From contig DAIDHP010000001.1 of the NCBI GenBank assembly GCA_027459625.1, positions 186,001-250,000 on the forward strand: a DNA stretch of 64,000 nucleotides. Direction: 5' to 3'. The position numbers and the translations under genes were made by a program. The notes below the pieces were generated by a model that was not told the DNA's origin, made no database searches, and worked only from the letters and a program-made list of their open reading frames with translations. This document shows positions 1 to 7,534 of this stretch, one piece after another; the first letter of the stretch is position 1, and each line of letters starts with the position of its first letter. Origin of the DNA: Chthonomonadales bacterium (lineage in GTDB: Bacteria > Armatimonadota > Chthonomonadetes > Chthonomonadales > CAJBBX01).

Positions 1-319
1 TGGACACCCTCACCTTCAAGAGCCATGCCGTATTATACGGATCCTTGTTGATTGTCTCGGTTGCGTCGCACAAAGGCGCGTTGGTTTCAATCACCTCTCC
101 GCTCACAGGGCTATAGAGTTCCGATACGGCTTTGACAGATTCGACCGTACCAAATACCTCCTCCTTTTGTAAAACCCTGCCCGCTTCAGGTAGTTCAAGA
201 TAGACGATATCCCCCAACTCAGCCTGGGCGTGATCGGTAATACCTATTGTGGCTACATCACCATCAATTTGCAACCATTCATGTGAATTCGTATATTTCA
301 GGTTTTCAGGGATACTCAT
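1..319 (-). CDS. gcvH: Glycine cleavage system H protein (3' end missing)
   Basis: Lipoyl carrier protein that shuttles the aminomethyl group between the P, T and L proteins of the glycine cleavage system in the cytoplasm. The translation begins MSIPENLKYTNSHEWL and carries the family pattern GDIVYLELPEAG followed by the lipoylation segment VESVKAVSELYSPVSG, in which the Lys of ESVKA is the lipoylated residue. About 106 residues are present; the family is usually near 125-130, so only the C-terminal end lies outside the window. The ATG is preceded by AAAGGAGATTAAG, a strong ribosome site lying in the last codons of gcvT, so the two genes are translationally linked. Identity is secure. Confidence 0.95.
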   Translation of the reverse strand, partial: MSIPENLKYTNSHEWLQIDGDVATIGITDHAQAELGDIVYLELPEAGRVLQKEEVFGTVESVKAVSELYSPVSGEVIETNAPLCDATETINKDPYNTAWLLKVRVS

Positions 320-321
320 TC

Positions 322-1431
322 TTAATCTCCTTTGGATAATGACAACATCTTATGCTTTTCAATCGTGGAAACCGGATATAATTTGCCTCGAATCTCCACG
401 AAGACTGTCCTGCCAGCTTTTGCGTAAGGTGCGTTAACTCTCACACAGCCCACGCCGCATTTAAGAGTTGGGGAATACGTTCCGCTCGTTACGAAGCCAA
501 CTTCATGCTCATCCGCAATGATGGGATACCCTTGGCGCGGGATGGTTTTATCCGTTGCCAAAATCCCGATAGATCTTTTCTCGGCTTTTTCACGATTGTT
601 TTCGATAATCGCATCCGAGCCGATGAACTTTCCTTTATCTATAATTACCGCCCAAGCCAAACCCGCCTCTCGCGGGAATACATCCTCCTCAATCTCATGC
701 CCGTATAATGGAAATCCCGCTTCGATGCGCAATATGTCCCGGGCGCCCAAACCGCAAGGTGTCACACCGAGTTCCATTATCTCGCGCCATAGGATCAATG
801 CAAAATCGGCCGGCGCCGTGATCTCGCATCCATCCTCGCCGGTATATCCGGTGCGGGAAACGAGGAGATTTTGGTTTTTATAACTCAGCTTTTTGATTTG
901 ATACCGCTCCAATGGCGGATAGTATAGTTTGAAAAGTGAGGCGCATTGCTTTAACGCATCCGGTCCCTGCCATGCGATCATCGCCGTCTCACGGGTGATA
1001 TCCTCAAGTGATACCGAGGCTGGCTTATGTGATAGTATCCAATCCAAATCCTTCCTGGCGTTCCCGGCGTTAAGAATCAGAAAATACTCCTCTTCAGATA
1101 TTCTAAATTGAAGGATATCATCCTTGATACCACCTTGATCGTTTAGTAACAAGGAGTATTGCCCCGTTCCATTCGTTAGCCGATGGGAATCATTCGATGT
1201 AAGATATTGGATGAAATCGCCCGCATCGGATCCTAGGATTCGAACCCTGCACATATGGCTTACATCAAAAAGTCCGCTATGTTCGCGAACCCCTGTGACC
1301 TCATTCAAGATACCGGAATATTGCAGAGGCATTTCCCAGCCGGCGAAGGGTGTAATTCTGGCTTTCAAATCGGTATGCACCGAATACAATGGGGTTCTTA
1401 GAAGAGATTCGTTGATTTCCGTAATATCCAC
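322..1431 (-). CDS. gcvT: Aminomethyltransferase, glycine cleavage T protein
   Basis: Tetrahydrofolate-dependent aminomethyltransferase, which releases ammonia from the H-protein-bound aminomethyl group and forms methylene-THF. The 369-residue length is normal. N-terminal motifs TPLYSVHTDLKARITPFAGWEMPLQY and SGLFDVSHM are typical of GcvT, as are SRTGYTGEDGCEI and the C-terminal barrel with VGFVTSGTYSPTL. The start is a GTG (GTG GAT ATT) after GGAAGCGG; no in-frame ATG exists between it and an upstream stop. It lies directly upstream of gcvH, two bases apart. No glycine riboswitch consensus was seen in the 226-base leader, which does hold an AT-rich TATAAT-like block near 1570-1580. Confidence 0.95.
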   Translation of the reverse strand: MDITEINESLLRTPLYSVHTDLKARITPFAGWEMPLQYSGILNEVTGVREHSGLFDVSHMCRVRILGSDAGDFIQYLTSNDSHRLTNGTGQYSLLLNDQGGIKDDILQFRISEEEYFLILNAGNARKDLDWILSHKPASVSLEDITRETAMIAWQGPDALKQCASLFKLYYPPLERYQIKKLSYKNQNLLVSRTGYTGEDGCEITAPADFALILWREIMELGVTPCGLGARDILRIEAGFPLYGHEIEEDVFPREAGLAWAVIIDKGKFIGSDAIIENNREKAEKRSIGILATDKTIPRQGYPIIADEHEVGFVTSGTYSPTLKCGVGCVRVNAPYAKAGRTVFVEIRGKLYPVSTIEKHKMLSLSKGD

Positions 1432-1657
1432 CCGCTTCCATTCGATATTTTCTTGTAACTTGAGCTAATCGCAAAATTCGTAAAAGAAAGGCTAAAATCG
1501 CCTATTCTGCGCACATGGAAAAAGCGTCAAAAACGATTCTTGCAATCACTTGGCTCTCGATAATACACCTATAATTATATCTGTTTCATTCGCATTTGAG
1601 ATGGTTGTCAGGAAAAAATGGCTTCTCGATAAAAGGAGCGAGTGAGAAATGCCCAGC

Positions 1658-2044
1658 CTATTCCAATCCGTTGACTGATTCCGCCCATATACGCGCTTCA
1701 TGCAAAATGGCTCTCAGGTCTCTTCCGGCATCCAATGCGTACGACCACCAATCTCTAATTCCCAAAGTTCTATGAGCATTCCAACAGATCGCTTTCAGAT
1801 GCATGTTCCCGGGACTACCAGTCAAGGTTAGATTGGCTTGGATCATGTGTCTATTCCTCCACTTAATCAGGCATTGCGGTGCGGCGAGGGAATTTTGGGG
1901 AATATCCAGTTGAATATCCATCCCATATTCACGTGCGAATTTTTCCATGATAGGTATCAAGGAGGCAAAACGTAGCTTATGATGATCCGCAAGCACCTGA
2001 AGCCTTGACCGGCGCGGGGGGAGATACCTTCTTCGCCGCAACAT
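1658..2044 (-). CDS. Hypothetical protein at the end of the liv operon (128 aa)
   Basis: Unrecognised protein of 128 residues, basic at the N-terminus (MLRRRRYLPPRRSRLQ), with no signal peptide or membrane segment. The ATG lies two bases beyond the livF stop, so it is almost certainly co-transcribed with the branched-chain amino-acid transporter and may be translationally coupled to it. The middle contains a hydrophilic alpha/beta-looking region and the C-terminus contains DLRAILHEARIWAESVNG. It has no ligand-binding or nucleotide-binding motif that I can see. A role linked to the transporter is an inference from position only. Confidence 0.7.
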   Translation of the reverse strand: MLRRRRYLPPRRSRLQVLADHHKLRFASLIPIMEKFAREYGMDIQLDIPQNSLAAPQCLIKWRNRHMIQANLTLTGSPGNMHLKAICWNAHRTLGIRDWWSYALDAGRDLRAILHEARIWAESVNGLE

Positions 2045-2046
2045 AA

Positions 2047-2754
2047 TTATTCTCCAAGGTACGCGTTTTTCACGCCTTCGTCAGCAAGCAAAGATTGAGT
2101 ATCGTTTTCCATTACAACACTACCGGTTTCCAACACGTACCCTCTCTGCGCGATTCTTAACGCCTGCCATGCATTTTGCTCCACCAGCAGGATTGTCACA
2201 CCCTGTTGATTAATATCTTGCAATATATCGAATATCTGACGCACCATAATGGGAGCCAAGCCCAGAGATGGTTCATCCAGCATTAAAAGTCTCGGTCTGC
2301 TCATCAACGCTCTTCCAATCGCCAACATCTGTTGCTCGCCACCGGATAGGGTGCCTGCGGATTGATTCAAACGATCCTTAATTCGCGGAAACAACGATAA
2401 TACCCGATCGTAATCCTCTCGAATCTGTCTCTTGTTCCGATGATGAACATACCCTCCCAATTCCAGATTTTCGCGAACGGTCATATTCGCGAAAATCCTT
2501 CTCCCCTCCGGAGATTGGCATATTCCCATTTCAACCAGTTGATGTGGAGGTACCGTGGTGATATCCTCATTTTCAAAAAACACTTTGCCGGATCTGGGAC
2601 GTATCAATCCGCTGATGGCTCGAATCATAGTGCTTTTGCCAGCTCCGTTCGCACCTATCATGGTGACGATCTCGCCCAGTTCCACTCTTATATTGATACC
2701 ATTGAGAGCGCGTATGGAACCATAATAAACTTCGAGATTTTCGAGTTGGAGCAC
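2047..2754 (-). CDS. livF: Branched-chain amino-acid ABC transporter ATPase LivF
   Basis: ATP-binding subunit of the high-affinity branched-chain amino-acid importer, acting with LivG on the inner face of the membrane. It has Walker A GANGAGKS (about residues 34-41), signature LSGGEQQMLAIGRAL, Walker B LLMLDEPSLGLAP and the LivF-typical ending. A GTG start at 2754 gives 235 residues, the usual family length, with MLQLENLEVYYGS at the N-terminus and AGAAAGG upstream. A longer reading starts with TTG at 2802, overlapping the livG stop, and would add 16 residues of no known domain; I prefer the GTG. It is the fifth gene of the liv operon. Confidence 0.93.
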   Translation of the reverse strand: MLQLENLEVYYGSIRALNGINIRVELGEIVTMIGANGAGKSTMIRAISGLIRPRSGKVFFENEDITTVPPHQLVEMGICQSPEGRRIFANMTVRENLELGGYVHHRNKRQIREDYDRVLSLFPRIKDRLNQSAGTLSGGEQQMLAIGRALMSRPRLLMLDEPSLGLAPIMVRQIFDILQDINQQGVTILLVEQNAWQALRIAQRGYVLETGSVVMENDTQSLLADEGVKNAYLGE

Positions 2755-2791
2755 GTGATGTAAAGCCTTTCTCAGCAATGCATGTGAAGAA

Positions 2792-3550
2792 TCACTCGCC
2801 AAGGTAGGCGGATAGCACTTGGGGATCCTTTCGAATAACCTCCGGTTTACCCTCCGCTATCAATTCTCCGTAATCCAGCACGTAAATCCGTTCGCATATT
2901 CCCATTACGACTCTCATATCGTGCTCTATGAGTAATATCGTAAGATGAAAATCCCTGCGAACGCAGCGAACCAGTTCCATCAATTCGACTTTTTCCTGAG
3001 GATTCATCCCGGCGGCGGGCTCATCTAGCAACAAAAGCTTCGGTTTCGTGGCAATCGCTCTTGCAATTTCCAACCTTCTTTGTAATCCGTATGGCAAATC
3101 GGAGGAGCGTTGATCCGAGACATCCTCCAATTTAAGACTACGCAAAATCATCAGTGAAAACTCCGTTAATTCTCGGTCGTTATTTAAGAGCCTGGTATTG
3201 CGTAAGATGGAATCCAATAAATTCGCTTTCGTATGCAGATGCGTCGCTATTCTCACATTATCCAACACATTCAACTGCTTGAAAAGTCGTATGTTTTGGA
3301 ATGTTCTGCAAATTCCGAGAGATGCAATACGGCATGATCTCAAACCATTCAAACGCCTCCCCTGAAATATAACATCCCCGCTACTCGGTTTATACACACC
3401 TGTAATGAGATTGAACACGGTGGTTTTACCCGCCCCGTTTGGTCCGATAAGTCCAAGCAATTCCCCAGGCTCAATGATGAGATTCAGCCCGCTGACCGCC
3501 GCCAAACCACCGAATTTTTTTGTAACGTCACGTATTTCCAAAACGGACAT
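2792..3550 (-). CDS. livG: Branched-chain amino-acid ABC transporter ATPase LivG
   Basis: Second ATPase of the branched-chain amino-acid importer. It shows Walker A GPNGAGKT at residues 36-43, the LivG-type long insertion after it (QNIRLFKQLNVLDNVRIATH), a signature-like DLPYGLQRRLEIARA and Walker B LLLLDEPAAGMNPQEK. The ATG at 3550 overlaps the livM stop as TAATG, a classical coupling arrangement, and gives 252 residues, the normal family length. A reading 14 residues longer exists upstream but overlaps livM and has no merit. Identity is secure by motif and by neighbours. Confidence 0.95.
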   Translation of the reverse strand: MSVLEIRDVTKKFGGLAAVSGLNLIIEPGELLGLIGPNGAGKTTVFNLITGVYKPSSGDVIFQGRRLNGLRSCRIASLGICRTFQNIRLFKQLNVLDNVRIATHLHTKANLLDSILRNTRLLNNDRELTEFSLMILRSLKLEDVSDQRSSDLPYGLQRRLEIARAIATKPKLLLLDEPAAGMNPQEKVELMELVRCVRRDFHLTILLIEHDMRVVMGICERIYVLDYGELIAEGKPEVIRKDPQVLSAYLGE

Positions 3551-4569
3551 TATGCGGATCGCCCCTCCGTCTTCGGCTGTTTGCGCCTCCATTTGGGAAA
3601 TCCTATCTCCTTGGTGCCGAATATTCCCTGCGGGCGCGTGAGCATCATTACAATCAAAAGAACTGAGTAAATCACCATCCGGTCGTTTTTCAGGAAGCGG
3701 AGCATCTCAGGAAGAACAATCAACACGGTCGCCGCTATAACCGAACCGGTCACACTCCCGGATCCGCCAAGAACCACCATGGTGGTTATGAGGATGGATG
3801 TATTCATGCTAAAGATATCCGGAGAAATCCCCGTCAGGAAATGCGCATAGAGCACACCAGCCGCCCCTGCTAATGCTGATCCAATTACAAACGCGGTGAC
3901 CTTAACTTTCGTGGTGTCCACCCCCATCGCATCTGCAGCAATTTCATCCTCTCGCACGGATAACCAAGTGAGACCTCTCACGGATTGCATGATGTTCCGT
4001 GAAAGTACAATGGAGATAATTACGAATAAAAATATCCAGAAAAGCGCAAGATTCCCCGAGGAGATGAGGGTTGGAATGCCATTAAGCCCCCTCGCTCCCC
4101 CAACGGAATTGATATTGAGCAGAAGTACATAGATCACCTCCGCGAAGCCAAGCGTGGCGATGGCTAAATAATCCCCCCGCAGTCGCAAAGATGGAAGTCC
4201 TACGACGAAACCCGCCATGCCTGCCGAGATCATTCCCAACACTAAGGCAATCAACAGATTCAGGATGTCACCATGAAGCGTCCCCATTTGCAAAAAAGAG
4301 TAGCGTCCAACAACCATGGGTTGCCAGATCATGGTCCAAGCGGCTCCCACATAAGCCCCCACCGCAAAGAAGCCTGCGTGACCGATGCTGAACTGGCCGG
4401 TTATACCGTTTATAAGGTTCAAGCTGACCGCAAGAATGATGTACACCCCGCACTCGATCAGCACCTGAAAATAATAGGGGTCCATCTGATATGTGACGAA
4501 TTGGCTCAGCATGTATAACCCAATGAATGTCACCAGTATCGCGATCACTCTGAGCAATAAAATACGCAT
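3550..4569 (-). CDS. livM: Branched-chain amino-acid ABC transporter permease LivM
   Basis: Integral membrane permease subunit of the LIV importer. The 339 residues contain about eight to ten hydrophobic segments and the LivM hallmark regions LNLINGITGQFSIGHAGFFAVGAYVGA near the N-terminus and LRLRGDYLAIATLGFAEVI in the middle, followed by the ATPase-contacting loop SVREDEIAADAMGVDTTKVKV. The C-terminal part VLGGSGSVTGSVIAA is also typical. The gene starts three bases after livH and ends overlapping livG, so the permease and ATPase subunits are made from one transcript. Confidence 0.95.
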   Translation of the reverse strand: MRILLLRVIAILVTFIGLYMLSQFVTYQMDPYYFQVLIECGVYIILAVSLNLINGITGQFSIGHAGFFAVGAYVGAAWTMIWQPMVVGRYSFLQMGTLHGDILNLLIALVLGMISAGMAGFVVGLPSLRLRGDYLAIATLGFAEVIYVLLLNINSVGGARGLNGIPTLISSGNLALFWIFLFVIISIVLSRNIMQSVRGLTWLSVREDEIAADAMGVDTTKVKVTAFVIGSALAGAAGVLYAHFLTGISPDIFSMNTSILITTMVVLGGSGSVTGSVIAATVLIVLPEMLRFLKNDRMVIYSVLLIVMMLTRPQGIFGTKEIGFPKWRRKQPKTEGRSA

Positions 4570-4572
4570 CCG

Positions 4573-5706
4573 CTATACCTTTTCCGCGACATTCCTGCCA
4601 AGCAACCCCGCCGGGCGAACCAAAAGAATGATGATCAGAATGGTGAAAGCTATCGCGTCCCTATATGTGGAAAAACTCGACCCCCCCACGAACGCCTCCG
4701 CCACCCCCATGATGATGCCACCTAAAACAGCTCCGGGTATGTTTCCGGGCCCCCCTATCACCGCCGCCACAAAAGCCTTGATTCCAGGGAGCAAGCCAAA
4801 CAGAGGGGTTATCTGCACATGAGTCAAAACACCCACCATCATTCCGCCAGCTCCCGCCAGAGCACCTCCTATTGCAAAAGTGACGGAGATTACCTTATCC
4901 GTGTTAATTCCCATCATTTTTGCTGCTTCGATATCGTGTGAGATTGCTCTCATCGCCTTTCCCGTTCGCGTGTGTAAGACGATATGGCGCAAAATCAGCA
5001 TTAATATGAGGGAAATCACCAGAATGGCAAGCTGGGAACTGTTTATAATGACCCCTCCCAATATTTTGAAATTTTTTTCCGGCACCATGGTTCCGATAAA
5101 CTCGGGATTAGGACCAAACACAAGCCATCCGCCGTTCTCAAGCAACAAGGATACACCGATGGCCGTGATGAGCGCATTTAATCTTGAGGGGGAAAGAACT
5201 GTCCTAAGGCTAATCCAACGAATCACAGGGCGCAAAGCGTAACCAACGATCACCCCAATGAGTAGGAACCACATAATCCCGAATAGAAATCTCCCCGCCC
5301 CATCGGATACTTTATGAAACAGATGGAAGTGGAATGCGACAGGCAATGAGAGGGCGAAACCCCAAAAATGAGCGTCCGTGATTCCCAAACCGTTTCTCAA
5401 TGGGCGATATGCGAAACGCTCGATTACCACGCCAAGCGCTCCGCACATCAGCATGGATAACAGCAGCACGACGACGGCAAGAACGATATTCATCACTGCG
5501 GCATGGGGATCGGCGGATATGCGCTGGAACGGAAGCCAATAGGTGCATGCGTAAAACCCAATGTACGCCCCCACCATATATACATCTCCGTGAGCGAAAT
5601 TGATAAGGCTCAGGACTCCATAAACCATGGTGTAGCCTAAGGCGATCAAAGCGTATAAGCTACCGAGTTGAATACCGAATATCAGTTGCTGGATGAAAAT
5701 CCGCAT
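4573..5706 (-). CDS. livH: Branched-chain amino-acid ABC transporter permease LivH with an insertion
   Basis: Second permease subunit of the LIV importer. Conserved parts are QQLIFGIQLGSLYALIALGYTMVYGVLSLINFAHGDVYMVGAY at the N-terminus, RLNALITAIGVSLLLEN, the ATPase-coupling loop RAISHDIEAAKMMGINTDKVI and GGPGNIPGAVLGG. The family is usually about 290-310 residues; here it is 377. The excess sits at roughly residues 105-173, between FAYRPLR and RLNALITAIG, which are normally adjacent, and includes two hydrophobic stretches (about 113-130 and 139-158) that could be an extra membrane hairpin. The ATG is three bases from the livK stop. The reading frame is intact. Confidence 0.94.
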   Translation of the reverse strand: MRIFIQQLIFGIQLGSLYALIALGYTMVYGVLSLINFAHGDVYMVGAYIGFYACTYWLPFQRISADPHAAVMNIVLAVVVLLLSMLMCGALGVVIERFAYRPLRNGLGITDAHFWGFALSLPVAFHFHLFHKVSDGAGRFLFGIMWFLLIGVIVGYALRPVIRWISLRTVLSPSRLNALITAIGVSLLLENGGWLVFGPNPEFIGTMVPEKNFKILGGVIINSSQLAILVISLILMLILRHIVLHTRTGKAMRAISHDIEAAKMMGINTDKVISVTFAIGGALAGAGGMMVGVLTHVQITPLFGLLPGIKAFVAAVIGGPGNIPGAVLGGIIMGVAEAFVGGSSFSTYRDAIAFTILIIILLVRPAGLLGRNVAEKV

Positions 5707-5709
5707 GCG

Positions 5710-6888
5710 TTATTGATCGATCTCCTCGGGAGTATATACTTTATAGAGCACCTTTTTCTCTCCGACGATTTTCATGATGATGGCCGCCTTACGGGCGTTG
5801 CGATTCGCATCAATGGTTATCTTTCCCGTAATGCCGGGAAAGTCCTTTGTGGTGGCTATTGCATCACGCAGGTCAGCGGGCGTTAGAGATTTCGCTCTTT
5901 TAAGTGCATCCACCAGCAAATTACCCGCATCAAAACCCAAAGCCGCCAATGCATCCGGACTGTAACCGTATTTCGCCTTATAGTCCGCAAAGAACTTTTG
6001 CATCGCCGGGTCCTTGATATCCTTGGAAAAATAGTGATCGCTAAAATAACATCCGTTAAGAGCGTTCCCGGCGGCCTGGATGAGTTTTGGCGAATCCCAC
6101 CCGTCGCACCCCAGGAGCGGCACGTTTAATCCAATCTCGCGAGCCTGCCTCGCGATAGTCCCTACTTCGCTGTAATATCCAGGTATGAGCACTGCATCGG
6201 GATTCTGCCCCTTGAGTGAATTCAACTGAGCCTTGAAATCGGTATCGCCTTCCTGATAGGTCTGCTCCCCGGTAATCGTGCCTCCCAGGTTCGTGAATTC
6301 CGCCTCGAATATCTTGGCGATGCCCATGCTGTAGTCATTGCGGATATCCTTGAAAACCGCAACTCGCTTATACCCCTGATCGCGGGCGAAATGCGCCATG
6401 ACTGCCGCTTGGAAATCATCCGTGAAACAGGTTCGAAAAATATAATCCCCTTTTTGCGTAACGGCCGGGTTAGTGGATGCCGGAGTGATCATGGGTATTT
6501 TATATTGCTGACATATGGGTGCCGCTGCGAGACTTCGAGTACTTGCCACCTCTCCGACCACGGCAATCACGTGATCCTCGGTTATTAGCTTGGTAACCAC
6601 GGTTCTCGCGACATCCGGCATGCTTTGGTCATCCTCCGTATATAGCTTTATGGGCAGATCCTTCACTCCTCCTGCCGCATTCGCCTGCTCAATAGCGAGC
6701 GCCAAGCCATTGTGAGTGGAAGTGCCAAACGTCGCGGTGTCTCCCGTAAGAGATGAAAAGTCTCCGACGGGTATCTCCTGCAACCCTCCAGGACCGCCAA
6801 TCTTCACTCCGTGGCTTCTACAACCGCAACCGCTAAGAATCAATCCCACGCCAAGTATCCCCGCGACAAGCCTATGAATACCCTTCAT
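5710..6888 (-). CDS. livK: Branched-chain amino-acid binding lipoprotein (LivK/BraC type)
   Basis: Periplasmic-facing substrate-binding component of the LIV importer, built as a lipoprotein. The N-terminus is MKGIHRLVAGILGVGLILSGC with the lipobox LSGC and the lipidated Cys at residue 21. The mature part follows the peripla_BP_6 pattern: IPVGDFSSLTGDTATFGTSTHNGLALAIEQ, then VVGEVASTRSLAAAPICQQYKIPMITPASTNPAVT, and DAVLIPGYYSEVGTIARQAREIGLN. At 392 residues it is complete. It is the first transporter gene after the CBS-domain gene, 44 bases downstream, with AGGAGA before the ATG. The exact ligand (Leu/Ile/Val or another amide or amino acid) cannot be fixed from sequence alone. Confidence 0.92.
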   Translation of the reverse strand: MKGIHRLVAGILGVGLILSGCGCRSHGVKIGGPGGLQEIPVGDFSSLTGDTATFGTSTHNGLALAIEQANAAGGVKDLPIKLYTEDDQSMPDVARTVVTKLITEDHVIAVVGEVASTRSLAAAPICQQYKIPMITPASTNPAVTQKGDYIFRTCFTDDFQAAVMAHFARDQGYKRVAVFKDIRNDYSMGIAKIFEAEFTNLGGTITGEQTYQEGDTDFKAQLNSLKGQNPDAVLIPGYYSEVGTIARQAREIGLNVPLLGCDGWDSPKLIQAAGNALNGCYFSDHYFSKDIKDPAMQKFFADYKAKYGYSPDALAALGFDAGNLLVDALKRAKSLTPADLRDAIATTKDFPGITGKITIDANRNARKAAIIMKIVGEKKVLYKVYTPEEIDQ

Positions 6889-6932
6889 TCTTATCTCCTG
6901 AAAAAGCTATGATCAAAATTATGATGCGGTTA

Positions 6933-7370
6933 TTATATTTGTCCTTCTAAAACCGCTTGACAAATATCAATTCGGCTTATGATACCCACCAACTTACCCT
7001 TATTGGTTACGGGAAGTCGTTTTATTCGTTTTTCAAGCATCACAGACGCCGCCTCAAGCACATCCGCTGCGTCATCAATGGAAATCGCCGGCTTGGACAT
7101 CGCCTCGCCAACCGTTTTGTTTTTTATTCTCTCCACTCGGTCGTGCAGTCCAACCCATTCCGAACCGGACTCCTTTTTGACTACATGATATTCCGGAAGC
7201 AAGGCTTGAATGATGTCATACTCCGTTATTACACCGACCAAATCTCCTTGAGAATCCACCACAGGCAAACCGCTTATCTGATACAGGTCCAACATATCTA
7301 CTGCATCCTGTAATGACGCCTCTGGGTTTGTTTTGATCACATGGCTTTTCATAAGTTCAAGAACATGCAT
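6933..7370 (-). CDS. CBS-pair domain protein
   Basis: Small cytoplasmic protein of 145 residues made of two CBS motifs (about 8-60 and 84-141), the tandem fold that binds adenine nucleotides such as AMP, ATP or S-adenosylmethionine. Visible patterns are MKSHVIKTNPEASLQDAVDML, ISGLPVVDSQGDLVGVITEYDI and, in the second copy, GEAMSKPAISIDDAADVLEAASVMLEKRIKRLPVTNKGKLVGIISRIDI. No catalytic domain is attached. It ends 44 bases before livK on the same strand with no visible terminator, so it may be the first gene of the liv operon and might report energy state to it; that role is inferred. Confidence 0.88.
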   Translation of the reverse strand: MHVLELMKSHVIKTNPEASLQDAVDMLDLYQISGLPVVDSQGDLVGVITEYDIIQALLPEYHVVKKESGSEWVGLHDRVERIKNKTVGEAMSKPAISIDDAADVLEAASVMLEKRIKRLPVTNKGKLVGIISRIDICQAVLEGQI

Positions 7371-7534
7371 AGTTATTTCTCCTTGCTTCCCACGGAAAAC
7401 TACATTCTCTTTTCACAATACGGTATTCGCAAATATCATGACCATCTTATTTTTATATCATCAATCACCGAAGGTAATAGAGTGGCTTAAATTCCCACCT
7501 ATATTTTATCCTCTAAACTCTCAGGTTATGATTA

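Noticed and set aside
1432-1657. Glycine riboswitch in the leader of the gcvT operon
   Set aside because: The leader is the right place, but the conserved purine-rich cores of the glycine aptamer were not found on the minus strand.
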